A stretch of DNA of 64,000 nucleotides. It comes from Nannochloropsis oceanica (Eukaryota; Sar; Eustigmatophyceae; Eustigmatales; Monodopsidaceae). Position numbers and translations under genes: made by a program. Below the pieces are notes generated by a model. That model ran no database searches, was not told the DNA's origin, and saw nothing but the letters and a program-made list of their open reading frames with translations. Below, one piece after another: positions 21,004-33,207 of this stretch (its first letter is position 1; every line of letters starts with the position of its first letter). The stretch lies in the NCBI GenBank assembly GCA_004519485.1, contig CP038131.1, positions 1,065,001 through 1,129,000 on the forward strand, given 5' to 3'.

Positions 21004-21835
21004 AGAAAGGAAACAAGTGGAGTACGTAGTGGGAAGAAAAGAAAGAGAAAGGGGGGACGGGAGGAGGGCAGGGAGCGAGGGTTTAGATGTTTATTTGAGT
21101 TGTGTGAATTTTGTTTTGATTCGCTGACATGGTTTGTTGGGTGGGTGAGAGGGGAGGGAGGGAGGGAGGGAGGGAAGGAGGGAGGGAGGGAGGGAGGGAG
21201 GGAGGGAGGGAGGGAGGGAGATGGGCAGTAAGTGGTAGGCAGAGAGAAGATATGGATAAAGAGGAAATCGAATGGAGAGAAGAGGAAAGAGCCGAGGACT
21301 CGATACGTGGATTTAAAAATGACTTTCAATATTCCTGTATGCCGCCGCATTGCAGGGAAACAACAGCAGTCGCTGCGCGCGGAGGAGAAGGCGGAGAAAG
21401 GGATGGCCAGACCAATTCGGACCTGCATCCTACACAGGAGCGTGTCTGCGACGTGCACATGTGGGAAAATAATATGACAGGAAAGAGAAGTCCCCGAGGC
21501 TGTGAGTTTTCTCTCCCCCTTTTAATTAGAGCAGACAAAATCAAGACACAGCAAAAACAAAAAAAGCAATGGAACGGAAACTCAACACACGAAATTCAGG
21601 GGGATTAGTCCTTTTGTGGGTGCTGTTCATTTTGTTGTTGTTGCCGTCTTTCAATTGTCGTCACCATAGAGCGGTTATCAATATATTGGGCCCCCTCACA
21701 TTCCTTCCCTGTCTGCAAACTAACTCATCCTGTTGTCAACCACCTTCTTGACAACGACAACGCTGCGCCTAATTGTATACACTCACATTTCCACTTGTTC
21801 CTCCCTTCCTTTGCTCCAATTTCTTCTTTCTAAAA
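21004..21835. other. Convergent intergenic region between ALB3 and NMD3
   Basis: Noncoding 830 bp shared by two 3' ends. It contains a long GGGA tract (listed separately). Open frames across it are produced by that repeat. Confidence 0.5.
21151..21221. repeat. Intergenic (GGGA)n tract
   Basis: About 70 bp of nearly perfect GGGA/GGAG repeat on the plus strand, interrupted by one GGAA unit. It has G-quadruplex and triplex potential and lies about 150 bp past the ALB3 stop codon. Confidence 0.9.
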
Positions 21836-24056
21836 CTACCCTTCCTCCTCGAAATCCTCCTCGTGATCCCTCCCCCCCCCCTTGTCTACGTCATCTTCCC
21901 CCTCCTCCTTTTCCCCCAACCACCTCTTCGCCTCATTCTCCTGCTGCGACAACAGAGCCTGCATATCGAAGTCTTCCTCCAATTCCGCCGCAAACGCCAA
22001 AAACTCTGCCTCCTCCCCCTCATCTTCCCCCCCTCCTTCCCTCCTTCCCTCCCTCTTCTCCCTTTCCCTCTCCTTCCTCCTCACCTCCTCTTTCCCCGCG
22101 GCCCGTGCCGCTCTTCTTGACCGCAGGCGCTTCAATCTCTTCTTCTCTTTTTTTGCGCTCTTCCCCTCCACGTCCACTTTCTTGACTAGTACCACATCTG
22201 GAGGATCGTACCGCAGCCCCTGCAACTCTTCCTCCCTCCCGCCCAAGGCCGTGGCGTTCACGAGGTCATACCCGAGGACCGTGTCGCCCACCTGGAGGAG
22301 GAGAGGAGGGGAGGAGGGGAGGAGGGAGGACGGGATAAAAGGAGGGAGACATGGAGGTGAATGAGAGGGTGATTTTTTTGACGTGGTTTTTCTTTCATGC
22401 GCCGATTTCCCCCCATTCACAACCCCCCCCTCCCTCCTCCCTTTCTTCCTTCCCTCCCGCCCTCCTTCCAACCTGCAACACGTGGCCCAAGTGCGTCATG
22501 ACTCGATAGCTCACATCACGCACTCCGAAGTCCGACGTCTGTGCATAAGGAATTATCAAGACTCTCATGGGTCTTGTCGAACTAAATCTACATGTATAGA
22601 TTTATGTACATAGTCGAACTATTTATATGTACATTCATACTGCTAGGCAATCAAGCCTCTTCCTCCCCCCATCCTCCCCTTCCCCTCCCTCTATACCTAC
22701 CTTGACAACCTCCACCTCTGCCAATCCCCACTTCGCCGCTGCGTGCTGCTGCTGCTGCTGCTGCTGCTGCTGTCCTTCTCCTCCTCCACCCCTCCCTCCC
22801 TCTCTCCCGCCCACCAGATCTACATCCAGGACCTCATACGAAAGGAGGTCCTTGCTGGTCATGACACACTCCAGAGGCCGCTGGAAATACCTTGATGCCG
22901 ACATCTCCGCCCTCTTCAACGTGCTGACATCGAGCAAATGGACCACACTCGTCACCCGCGACACCAGCACGAAGCCCTGCAACCCCCCGCCTGTCCCTCC
23001 TTCCCTCCCTCCACCCCCTCGCAACAACAACACCAAGTCATCCTTGCACAAGGGCACGATTTCCACAGCCATGGACCATTGACTTCTGTGCACGTTATTT
23101 TGCCTATCTTCCGACACGAGCTTCCGGCTCGTTTTGGTCCGCATCGGGACGACGGCCTGCAAGAAGGACAAGAATTGCACCGCGGTATTCTTATCACTGA
23201 AGTATAGATCAAGGCCATCTTTGACCAGCTCGATATCGAGGACTTTGCTTTCCATGCGACGAGCAAGCAGCAGTTGCTCCAGGAAGAAAAAAGTGCGTTT
23301 GTGCTCCACGCGTTGACGCACTTGGCAGACAGCCTTCCAGGTTTGTTCCGTGAAGGTTAGCGCGCAGGCTTCGCACTGAGGAAGGGGAGGGGAAGGTGAG
23401 GGAGGGAGCGAGGGAAGGAGCGAGGGAGAGATTGGGTGAGCAGTTGCATGAGTTATAATCATCTTTGTCTTTTCATAAACCAACTTAATGTAATAGAGGC
23501 AAGCACCAAACCTAAACGATGCCATAACTATATAAGCCTATCTCTAACTCTCCCCCTCCCTTCCTCTCTCCCTCCCTCCCATCATCTTCACCTGCATCGT
23601 CCGCACCACAAACTCCGCCTGCACCCGCTGTTGCACAGTGATCCCGTTCAACACTTCCTTCCTCACCGTCAGTTTCACCCTCAGCCGCTTCGAATGCGGC
23701 TCCGTCCAAATCCATCCCGCCTCCACCACTTCCATCCCTCCTCCCCCGGCCCCTCCCCCGGCCCCTCCCCCGGTCCCTCCCCCCTTTTGCAGTCCTGGCA
23801 AAAATTTGAGGACAAGTGTCAGTAGTTCTCTTGACTCCAAGTCAGCCGCCACCCAATGTTTCGACTTCGTCCGCCATTTGAAACAGCCTTTGCACTGAAT
23901 CAAAGGCCCCACGGGCGCGACATCTGCTTGAAGGTTGATTTCGCTTCGGACACAGTTCCCACAACGGTTGGCGGCATTGCTCTCCATGGACAGACCACAG
24001 AGGGGGCAGAGGACACGGGCCGCCGTCCTAGTGAGAGGAATTTCGGTCGCTTCCAT
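21836..24056 (-). CDS. NMD3: 60S ribosomal export protein NMD3, 4 exons
   Basis: Exons 24056-23592, 23375-22701, 22538-22473 and 22291-21836 are all phase 0 and sum to 553 aa. NMD3 is the adaptor that links the nascent 60S subunit to the CRM1 exportin. The N-terminal zinc-binding region has LCPLCGLSMESNAANRCGNC then LIQCKGCFKWRTKSKHW, and a further CEACALTF pair starts exon 2. The conserved FVVRTMQ/CEACALTF join and the third exon TSDFGVRDVSYRVMTHLGHV leading into VGDTVLGYDL match the family. The C-terminus is Lys/Arg- then Glu/Asp-rich, where nuclear import and export signals usually lie. A poly-Gln run (CTG repeat at 22746-22772) and a Gly/Arg/Glu stretch sit near the end of exon 2. The small 66-bp exon 3 is chosen because it alone restores family sequence and frame. 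Confidence 0.92.
22583..22604. repeat. Inverted repeat in NMD3 intron 2
   Basis: Arms TAAATCTA and TAGATTTA flank a 6-nt loop inside the intron 22539-22700. GTCGAACTA and ATGTACAT motifs recur on either side (22576-22625), forming a small AT-rich repeated block. Confidence 0.75.
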
Positions 24057-24923
24057 GATTGGGGGTCGTGAAACCTGGATACAGAGATGATTGACGGGAG
24101 GGAGGGGGGGAGTGGGACTGAGAATATGGGAAGGGGTGTGTGCAAAAGGGTAGTCGCGACAAGTTGCACCACCGTAAACCCTCCTCGTTGCGCCTCTTCG
24201 AAAGAAAGCGCACAATACAAAGGGCAATAAGCAGAGAAACGTGGCCGTGGCCGTAGTCAAGGGAACGTGGTGCGGGCTTAATGAGCATTGGACAGCCACT
24301 GTCAATTGGCACAATTACAAAACAGATGCCCACGCTGCCACAAGCATTATCATGTCAATGGGCTGCTTCATGTTAGAGCTTGGGGCGTGCCCGGGCCACG
24401 GCGCTGAAGCTGGTGATGCTACAGTTTGACACTACGAGCCGTCCCGTCATTGTCGACAGGATAACCGTGTCATACCAATTGTCGTCCAGTCCAAGGCTCC
24501 GCGGGCATGCAACCAAGAGAAGTATGACTGGCGCTTCTATCTGTGCTGGTAATTGAAAAGGTGGTATGAGGGCCACTTAATCTTCTCCTCCCCCGTAGCA
24601 TCTCAGGCTCCTCGCTGAGTCTTGCGATTGAAGGCGAATGGGCGGCATTAGATGCTGTACCTCCAAAATAGCATGAGGACTTCATGAATACATAAAAATC
24701 ACCATGAAAATGAATGCCCAGACTTATAATGAAAATGAAACCTGTAGAGATGAGCCTTTCTTAGCCTCGCTTGCCCCAACTGGCAACATTTTGAAGCAAA
24801 CCCGTCCATTCCCACGACAAGCTTTTTTCCTTTTATTTCGCATTCATCGATTGTGATTGTCATCACTCATTTCTGCCGACGAGTCTATGCTGCTCTCTTC
24901 TCCTCTCTCCCCCTCCCTCCTCT
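24057..24923. other. Intergenic region between TFIIH p52 and NMD3 genes
   Basis: About 870 bp contain the NMD3 promoter and 3' region of the p52 gene. The part from 24250 to 24850 has no long coding frame and no recognised element. Confidence 0.5.
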
Positions 24924-27068
24924 TCATCTTCGTCCTCGCTGCTCGTGGTGTGTGTACCCTCGGTCCTCCACAAAGGCTCGGATGCGTTCCAATGCCTCGG
25001 GACGCACCGCCAACAACTTCTTCCTCCTCCGCCGCCGCCTTCCCCATCCCGCACTTATCCCCACCCCTCCTCCATTCTCCTCCTCCTCCTCATCCTCTTC
25101 TTGTTCTTGCTCTTCTTCCTCCTGTTCGTTCTCTTCTTCCCCATCCTTCCCCACCCTCCTCCTACTCGCCCAACACACCACCGCCAAATTTTCCGCGTAC
25201 CGCCTCACATCCTCGTAATCGTCCTCCGTCAGCCTCGTCAGGTCAATCATCATCACTTCCTCAAACTTCACCCGCGCCCTCTCTTGGTGCCACAACTCAA
25301 TTTGGGCCTCCACATTTTCAGGCACGAGTCTGCCCTTTCTCGCCCTTACTGCCGGGTGGGTGTGACTCTTCAGAAACGACAGAATCGTCTTGGCGGTGAT
25401 CCCCGTAGCCATGGCCCTCCGAATACTTGCGCGCGTGATAAATCCAATCACCACGTTCGGCAGCCGGCAACGGACATCAGCGAAAATGCGCAGCATCTCA
25501 ACGTGTAGGGATGAGAAAGTGTAGGCCACGAGTTGGTAGTTGGTTTCGACAATGACAGAAAGCTGGGAGGGATCCACAAGGCGAATTTCCTAAGAGAGGA
25601 AGACAGAGAGGGAGGGAGGAGAGGAAGGAGGGGGGCAGACAAGTGAGAAGATGATTTTGCCGCGTGTGGAGTGAGGGATACGTGTCAGCCACGAGCTGGT
25701 GCTTCACAGCCCACCACCCATTCTCTTCTCCCTCTCTCCCCAACGACTCACACTGCTACAGAAGCAGAATTCTTATCCAACATAACACCACTCCCTTCCA
25801 TATCATAAACGTACCTTAGGCATACCCCCCCCACCAAGCATTCCCCCCACCGGCCCGGCCCTCCCTGCCACCGCCGACGCCCTCTGATACTGCTGCTGCT
25901 GCATGGTGGCCCCAAAAATCAAATTGACAGCCACAGCCGTTGGATAAAATCGAGATGAGTTTATTTCCCCTTTAAAAATCAGACCGAATGACGCAAATTT
26001 CTGAAGCAAGGTTTCTTGTGCGGGGGTCAAGGCAGCCACGGGATAGGAATGGCCAATGCGACAGTACGAGAGTTGGAACAAAAAAGTGAGGATGTCGTCT
26101 CTTGAGGCCTCTTCGTGCGAGATGACGTATTCCACGAAACGCCACACCTGAATATGCACATCTTTCAACAGAAAATCGATTCCTGCATTCGTGATCCGCA
26201 AGTTCCTTGCCTTCCTCCCCCTCTTCTTCCCCCTCCTCCCTTCATCTTTCTTCATCGACACCACCAAACTCTCGCCCTCGTCTTCCCCCTCCTCGTATTC
26301 ATCCCTTCCGCCGTCCTCCTCTTCCTCCTCCTCCTCCTCGTTTTCAGGCACGGCCATCATGCCCGTGTCTCTCAAGAACCTCTGCACTTCCTCCGCCGGC
26401 TCCTCAAACCCGCCCTCTCTCGCCCCCACCAGGAAATGCAACACTCCGTTCCATTTTGCGCACATGTAACTCTCCAATTGAGCCGGTGTCAGAATCTCCG
26501 TTCCAGAGCTGCTGCTGCTGCTGCTGCTCTCCGCCTCACTCCACGGCCCTGCAAAATGACTCGATAACGCCGCCCGTAAATTCCTTCGAAAGCGAGCATT
26601 CAGTGTATAGGTCGGTCCCTCCTTCCCACGGCTCGTCTTACGTATTCCCTCGTAGACTTCCTCGTCGTCATTCTCCTCCTCTTCCTCCTCCGGGCTGTAC
26701 AAAATTCGCAGGCTTTCCAACTTGTGAATTGCCCGTCGGTGCAAAGGGAGAAATCGCGGTTCCACCCAGCTTTCTAAGAGCGTGTAAGAGACCCCTTCCT
26801 CTAAACATAGGAGGCGCATGACGTATTGTTTGGCCAAGGGGGACAAGGACTGAAAGACGGCGCGGCACGTCCAAGGGTAGGGGTTGGAGGACGGGGAGGA
26901 GGAGGATGCGGCGTCACAGCTGCTGCTTTGGAAGCCATAGAGTCGGTCAAGGGAGATGCGCGGGAGGGTCTCAAGCAAGTCAAAGACGGTGGCTGATGTG
27001 GCAGGGGAGGAGGAGATGGGGGAGGAGAGGGAGGAGGAGGAGGCAAGAATGCTGGCGGCGGCCTTCAT
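24924..27068 (-). CDS. TFIIH core subunit p52/Tfb2 (GTF2H4), 2 exons
   Basis: Exons 27068-25815 and 25589-24924 (phase 0 join PK-EIRLVDPSQL) give 639 aa. The protein recruits and stimulates the XPB helicase in TFIIH, for transcription initiation and nucleotide excision repair. Family landmarks are VFDLLETLPRISLDRLYG near the start, YVMRLLCLEEGVSYTLLESW, the conserved VWRFVEYVISHEEASRDDIL and FLFQLSYCRIGHSY in the middle. Exon 2 has ETNYQLVAYTFSSLHVEMLR, LPNVVIGFITRASIRRAMAT and GITAKTILSFLKSHTHP. It is longer than the usual 460-520 aa because of acidic and Ser-rich inserts (three Glu-rich runs and a Glu/Gln run near the C-terminus). These inserts lie between conserved blocks and probably form loops. 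Confidence 0.93.
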
Positions 27069-27446
27069 GAGGGGAGGCTACGAGGCCACTAGGGCGAGGA
27101 AAGAGAAAACAAATGGTCCTTAGCTTTTAGCTCCCGCTGCACCGTTGCCATGGCTGTGAACTTATGCTCTCTTTTTTCCAGAACCTGTGGTGGTTGTGGT
27201 GTATGTAATGAGTAAGGCATAAATGCCCTTCACGAAGCAGCCTCCGAGAGAAGTCCGAGAGCATCGCGACCTCCTCCCTTTTTGAGGACGTGTCTCTTGC
27301 CTTTTCACATACAAACCATTCGCACGCCATCACCTATTTACCATAACAGGCTCCGCACGCGCACGTAGCTGCAATTTTCCGGAAGCCAGGCTCATCTGGG
27401 TGACCTTCACGCGACACTCGAAAATCCACCTCGTCGTCGTATTGTC
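27069..27446. promoter_or_regulatory. Divergent promoter region (TFIIH p52 / cytochrome c6)
   Basis: A 378-bp gap separates two divergent start codons, so both promoters must be compact and may overlap. No specific factor site is recognised. Confidence 0.5.
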
Positions 27447-28209
27447 ATGCTCCCCACCACACGCCGCTTCTCCTGCACTTTCTCCCTCCTCTTTGTGCTG
27501 CTCTGTATCAGCACCACGAGCAGCACGGCCTTCTTCCTCTCCTCCTCCGCTCCTCAGCCTGGGCCCCAACCCGCCGTAACCCGCACCGCGCTGTCCGCCA
27601 CGCCATCCTCCTCCACCGACCAAACCTCAGTCCACGGCAACTGGCTTCGTGCCGCCTCCTTCCTTGCCCTCACCCTCCTTCCAAGCACTTTGGCTAGTCC
27701 CGCGGGTGCCTTTGATGCCAAGGGCGTTAAGCTCTTTGAGAACAACTGCGCAAGTTGCCACGTGGGGGGAGGTAATATTATCGGGTAGGTGCTTGGGAGG
27801 AAGGAGGAACACGGAAAGTGAGAGATGGATGGATGGATGGTTTGGTAGGGACGTATGGTGTCTCCGACTTTTTCTGCGTCGGACCTCTATATCTATTACA
27901 TGTTGTGGGCATGCATCCCATTTATTCTTGACCCTCTTACACCCTTCCTTCTCCTCCTTCCCTCCCTCCCTCCCTCCCTCCCTCAGATACGCCCGCGGGA
28001 AGACTTTGAAAGAAGAAGCCCTGGTCAAAAATAAAGTCGCCAGCCGGGCCGCCATTGTCTCCATGCTACAACAAGGCAAAGGTGTGATGCCTAAGTACGG
28101 GAGCTACACACGCAAGAACGGTGACGTTGTTCCGGCTAAATTGTCGGAGCAGGAGATGGGGATTGTGGCTGATTATGTGTTAGAGCAGGCTAAGGCCGGG
28201 TGGAAGTAG
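27447..28209 (+). CDS. petJ: Cytochrome c6 precursor, 2 exons
   Basis: Exons 27447-27784 and 27987-28209 join at a split Gly codon (GG/A) to 186 aa. The protein is the soluble haem carrier moving electrons from cytochrome b6f to photosystem I in the thylakoid lumen. The presequence has a signal peptide (LLFVLLCISTTSSTAFF, with F after A), a transit stretch and a lumen signal (AASFLALTLLPSTLASPAGA) before mature FDAKGVKLFENNCASCHVGG. The haem-attachment motif is CASCH and the axial methionine is in GKGVMPKYG. The C-terminus QEMGIVADYVLEQAKAGW is typical. The intron has purine-rich sequence after the donor and a CCCT tract before the acceptor. It lies head-to-head with the TFIIH p52 gene, 378 bp away. 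Confidence 0.95.
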
Positions 28210-28882
28210 TGAGTGGGATCTCTCAAGCTCCCATTCTTTCCTGCTGATCATCGCCATACTGATCATTATGCTCGCCAGGCGCGTTTCCCTGCGTGCTCCC
28301 TCCCGAAAGAATAGAACCAAAGCGGCTGCAGCGTCAGCAGTCAGGGTTACTGGGGTCCCAGGAGCGCACGTACCCGGAGACTGGAGAATCGAGGAGAAGG
28401 AGAAGAAAGAAAAGGAATAGAAGAAGACGACAAAGGAGAAGAGGGAAAAGCTCAGCTATCCAGACATTCAGATAGATATTTAAATATAAATAGAGGTGTA
28501 CCGCACACACACATATAAATCCGCTTGCTTTAGGAAGTGCAGTGTGACTAACGACGACGAAAACCATGCCCTGTCGCAGACAGCCGCAAAACTTAAAATA
28601 AAAAACCGAAAGCCGGTAATTTTCCTCCTCAACATTGAACTGAGCCGCGCAAGGAAACAAAAGAGAAAGACCGTGAAGAACGAGAGTCGCGAGTGTTCAG
28701 GAAAAAGTCTCGCATCCGAAAGTCAGAATTCCTTATTTTCATTCCTCACTCAGGACACTTACTCCTTCCATCCCTCCCTCTTTCCTTCCCTCCCAGCTCC
28801 CACGCCACAGGGAAGGGCCGGATTTACGCAGGAGCATCACATTTAAAACGACGGCACCTCTTGCCTTGGCCACCAAAAAGAC
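28210..28882. other. Intergenic region between cytochrome c6 and the P-loop protein gene
   Basis: About 670 bp on the path of two plus-strand genes. A purine-rich stretch (28380-28460) is followed by AT-rich sequence. Nothing else is recognised. Confidence 0.5.
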
Positions 28883-30075
28883 ATGCACCCAGCCACCTCC
28901 TACCACCACCATCCGCCCTCCTCCTACCTCCCCTCTTCCGTCCACTCCTCCACCCACAACCCCTCTTCCTCCTCCTTTTCCCCCCTGTCCGAGTCCAAAG
29001 ATCTCCTCCATTCCTACTACCTGTCCCACCAGCCCAATGCCCTCGACCCTCGTTTCCTGAATCCCGCCCTCCCCCCCGCCCTCATCCCATGCTGCTGCCC
29101 CCTCTGCTTACGCGTGCGCGCCTCCCCTTCGCTCTTCCTTGCCCCCGATCGCTCACATCAACTCTTGGTCATCATGCAAGGCCCACCGGGATCGGGCAAG
29201 ACGACACTGGCCCATCAAATAGTCAAGAGAGTGCAGGCCCCGCCGGGCGGCATGGTGATATGCTCCACCGACACCTACTCCCTGACAAGGGATGGGAGGT
29301 ACATATGGAATCCGGCCACGCTCGAGGAGAATCATGGGAAGAATCTAGGTATGCTGGGCGGGAGGGAGGGAGGGAGGGAGGGAGGGATTGGGGGTCTGAC
29401 GGTGGTTACTCATTTGATGACAGGCTCCATCACGTACTCACTTCACCCCTTCCCTCCCTCCCTCCCTCCCTCCCTCCCTCCCTTCCCCGCGCCCACAGAG
29501 CGCGCCAAGGCCTTTCTGGACGAAGGACGAAGCGTCATTGTCGACAACACCAACATCCAAGCATGGCAGCCGAGGGAATACGTCCGTCACGCCATCCGCC
29601 TGGGGGTCCAAGTCGAGTTTGTGCGGGCCTCGGGGAAATTTAATAACGTCCACGGAGTGCCGTTGGAAAAAGTGGAGAAAATGAGGTCTGTTGTAAAGGC
29701 TTTGGAACGGCATGGGAGGGAAGAAGGAATGTAATTCATTGGTGGCTCTCTTCCCGCTATTCTGACCTCGCCTTGTCCGCCTTCGTTCCCTCCCTCCCTC
29801 CCTCCCTCCCTCCCTGTAGGCAAACCATGGAGGTACTCACGATGGAGAGCGTGTTAAACTCATTGGCACCAGCAGAAAGGAGAGGGCTGCGAGGGGAGGG
29901 AGGGAGAGAGGAAATGAGGGAGGCAGGGCGGATGGCGGCGATGCAAGGACCGTTATTTTCCCTCCCGGGAGGGGGGAGGGGAAGAGGGGTTGGCGGAGGA
30001 AGGGGGAGAGGGAGGGGGGACTTACGGGAGGAGAGGCTGGAACGATCATTGGCAAGGATGCAGATCGGGAGGTGA
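28883..30075 (+). CDS. P-loop ATPase/kinase-like protein of the N4BP2 family, 3 exons
   Basis: Exons 28883-29348, 29499-29685 and 29820-30075 join (splits G/AG and AG/G) to 302 aa. The N-terminal about 90 residues are Ser/Pro/His-rich. The AAA_33-type P-loop domain starts with LLVIMQGPPGSGKTTLAHQI (Walker A). It continues with ICSTDTYSLTRDGRYIWNPA (the STD motif of polynucleotide-kinase-like folds), RAKAFLDEGRSVIVDNTNIQ and VHGVPLEKVEKM. This order matches the NEDD4-binding protein 2-like family. Biochemical function is unproven; nucleotide or polynucleotide 5'-kinase activity is plausible from related proteins. The third exon adds a Gly/Arg-rich basic tail. The start is uncertain, because the N-terminal low-complexity part offers few landmarks. 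Confidence 0.8.
29349..29498 (+). other. Intron with perfectly complementary GGGA and CCCT tracts
   Basis: Directly after the donor, 29361-29386 is a perfect GGGA repeat. Directly before the acceptor, 29451-29483 is a perfect CCCT repeat. The transcript could form a 26-bp stem that brings the two splice sites together around a loop of about 65 nt. Confidence 0.9.
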
Positions 30076-30471
30076 GGAAGGGAAGGATGGAGGGAAGAAA
30101 GGAGGGAAAGGAATCGTAGGGATCTCGAAGACACCGCCAAAGCACTTTAGTGAGTGAGGAAAGCAATAGATGGAATTTACGGACAGCGCATGTTGTAGTG
30201 ATAGCAAAGACGTCAGAAGGAACGTTGGGGTGGATTACGTCATCCACTCCCCTCCCGCAATGGCCTGTCTTCTGGCGACTCATTTTCTTTCTTCGCTTTT
30301 TGCACATGGATGTTTCTCGATATCTCTTTCATCCTCCTGGACTGACCTTCCGTCTTCCTCTTTTTTCGAACATGCAGCAGTAAGCCACGCGCCCCACCCA
30401 CACACACACCCGCACGACCCATTACATACATGCCAATGTACACATCTTCTCTTCCTTTTCTCCCTCCCCCC
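30076..30471. other. Short convergent intergenic region
   Basis: About 400 bp separate two gene ends. It contains a CA-rich patch (30398-30415) and no open frame of interest. Confidence 0.5.
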
Positions 30472-32256
30472 CTACCGCCTCCGTCTCGGGACGTGCTTTA
30501 CGACTTGGAGTATTAACAACACAAAAATAAGGAAGACCAAGCCAAAGATGCACTTCATCGGTCCTCTCTGCTTTTGGATCTTTTCGGCTGTTTCCAGCTG
30601 CAGGACGCCTTGGGTGACCCGCTCAACCGCCATGTCTGAGGAAGTGAAGGAGGGAGGGAGGGAGGGAGGGGATTAATATAAAGGGAGCAATGCCACGGCG
30701 CGGAGAGGCAGAAGGCAACCCAATCAACACCACTTGCCGACCAAACGCCAGCCCAAGGGGAGGGAAGGAGAGGGACAGAAGAATGGAAGTGAGGGAGGGA
30801 AGGAAGGAGAGGAGGAGGGCATGGACTCCGAACGAAACGCACCCATGTTGTAATCGATGCGGTCCAGCACCGTCCCTTGGTCTATCACAAAGCCTGCCAG
30901 AGACTTCATGACATGGGCCAGCTCCTCGATGCCCTCCGCGATCCGCGTTATCTCCGCGTCCCTCTCACTCACTATCATTTCCATGTTCTGCATTGCTGCC
31001 ACCTGGGTCTGGCTGAAGCCAGTCTCACTAGTCGCATCGGGAACCATGATAATCTCCCCCTCCCCAACTCCTTCCTTTTTCTCCAAGAAAGCGAACTGCC
31101 CTCCGCCTAGTGCCCCCTCCGTCTGCGCTCGGAGTTTGCCTAGGTAATCTTTTTGTTGGGAGCGGAAGGCATGGGAGAGACGTTGTATCTTGCAAGCGAG
31201 GGATTTTTGAAGGTTACGACGGACTTTTATCTGGAGGGGAGGGCAGTGAGGGAGAGAGAGAGGGAAGGGAAGCAAGGGTCAGTAGTGTCACTTCTTGCGA
31301 CCCGAGATAATGCTGATCACGCGCAGAAACCTCCTAGCTCTCTCCCTTTCTCCCTCTCTCCTTTCTCCACACCTCCGAATCGCTCTCGTCCCCTTTCTGC
31401 TTCCCAACGGCTGTCAGCTGTCTCTCGGCCCCTCGAAACCGATCCGTTATCGCATCCGTCAACGATTGTATCTCCCTCTCTTTTTTCGCTTCCGCAGAGT
31501 CGTCAAAGGACACCAATAAGCGCTTGCGGTGCAGCATGGAAAGCTCCCGCATCTGTGCTTCGATGACCCGGACGATGCCATCAATCTTGGGGGAGGGGGA
31601 GGGGGAGGGAGGGAGGAGGGAGGGAGGGAGGGAGGGTGGGGTTGGAAGGAGCCCGGGCGGAGACATGTTTATTCGATGAAGATTAAATTAAATCTCCTGT
31701 AGGCACCAGGGGTAAAATATAATCTCAAAAATGCTTCTTGAGAGTTTCAGTGATTATCGCCCCGTGCCAAAAAACGCGTATGAAACTCCAACTTACCCTA
31801 TCCACAACATCCACCCACCGCGGCGGCAACTGGCTGCGAGCCGCCTTCCAATCGGGCCCACCCTGCTCGAGATCTTTTGAATTTCCCAATAAATGCACAT
31901 CCCCGGGGATAGGGCCGTTGGTGGAGGAAGAGAGGGAGCTGTCGTTTGACCGGTGGGTTGGGCGAGGCTTTTTCGCCTACGGGGGTGGTGGGATGGAAAG
32001 GGAATGGCGAGACGTTAAGAGAAGATGTGGGTTGATAAAATACAATGGTCGGATTTATTTTCCCAAAACATCGTTAAGTGATTTGTTGAAAGATATTAGA
32101 GTCACAAGGTGTGCACTTTAATCTATTCCACCAGCATGTCGAAGGGGTAGCGAGGGGAGGGCCCAAAATGATAAGATGCCCCACTTGCTGTGACTTCCTT
32201 ACCTTGATCTCGGCCCGCTGCTCCACGAAGCGCTTGGTTAGATCCCGGGTGGCCAT
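30472..32256 (-). CDS. Qa-SNARE syntaxin-16/Tlg2-like protein, 5 exons
   Basis: Exons 32256-32203, 31976-31797, 31585-31373, 31230-30843 and 30635-30472 sum to 332 aa. The protein is a tail-anchored t-SNARE of the trans-Golgi network/early endosome. Exon 1 gives MATRDLTKRFVEQRAEIK. Exon 2 ends LPPRWVDVVDR, the usual start of the Habc region. Exon 3 begins IDGIVRVIEAQMRELSMLHR. The SNARE motif runs from NMEMIVSERDAEITRIAEGI to FVIDQGTVLDRIDYNM, with the zero-layer glutamine in DQG. The final exon supplies MAVERVTQGVLQLETAEKIQ and a transmembrane anchor (CIFGLVFLIFVLLILQVV) with a short basic tail. All joins are in frame (three phase 0, one phase 1). The introns mostly carry CCCT-rich 3' ends. 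Confidence 0.92.

Positions 32257-33207
<951 letters not shown>

Noticed and set aside
24028-24333. Upstream extension of the NMD3 frame to an earlier Met (24314)
   Set aside because: The added 86 residues have no NMD3 similarity; MEATEIPLTRTAARVLCPLC at 24056 fits the family start.
28693-29643. 316-aa plus-strand frame overlapping the P-loop protein
   Set aside because: It is a Pro/Leu-rich alternate-frame shadow; the other frame holds the Walker A motif and splices to a family-like protein.
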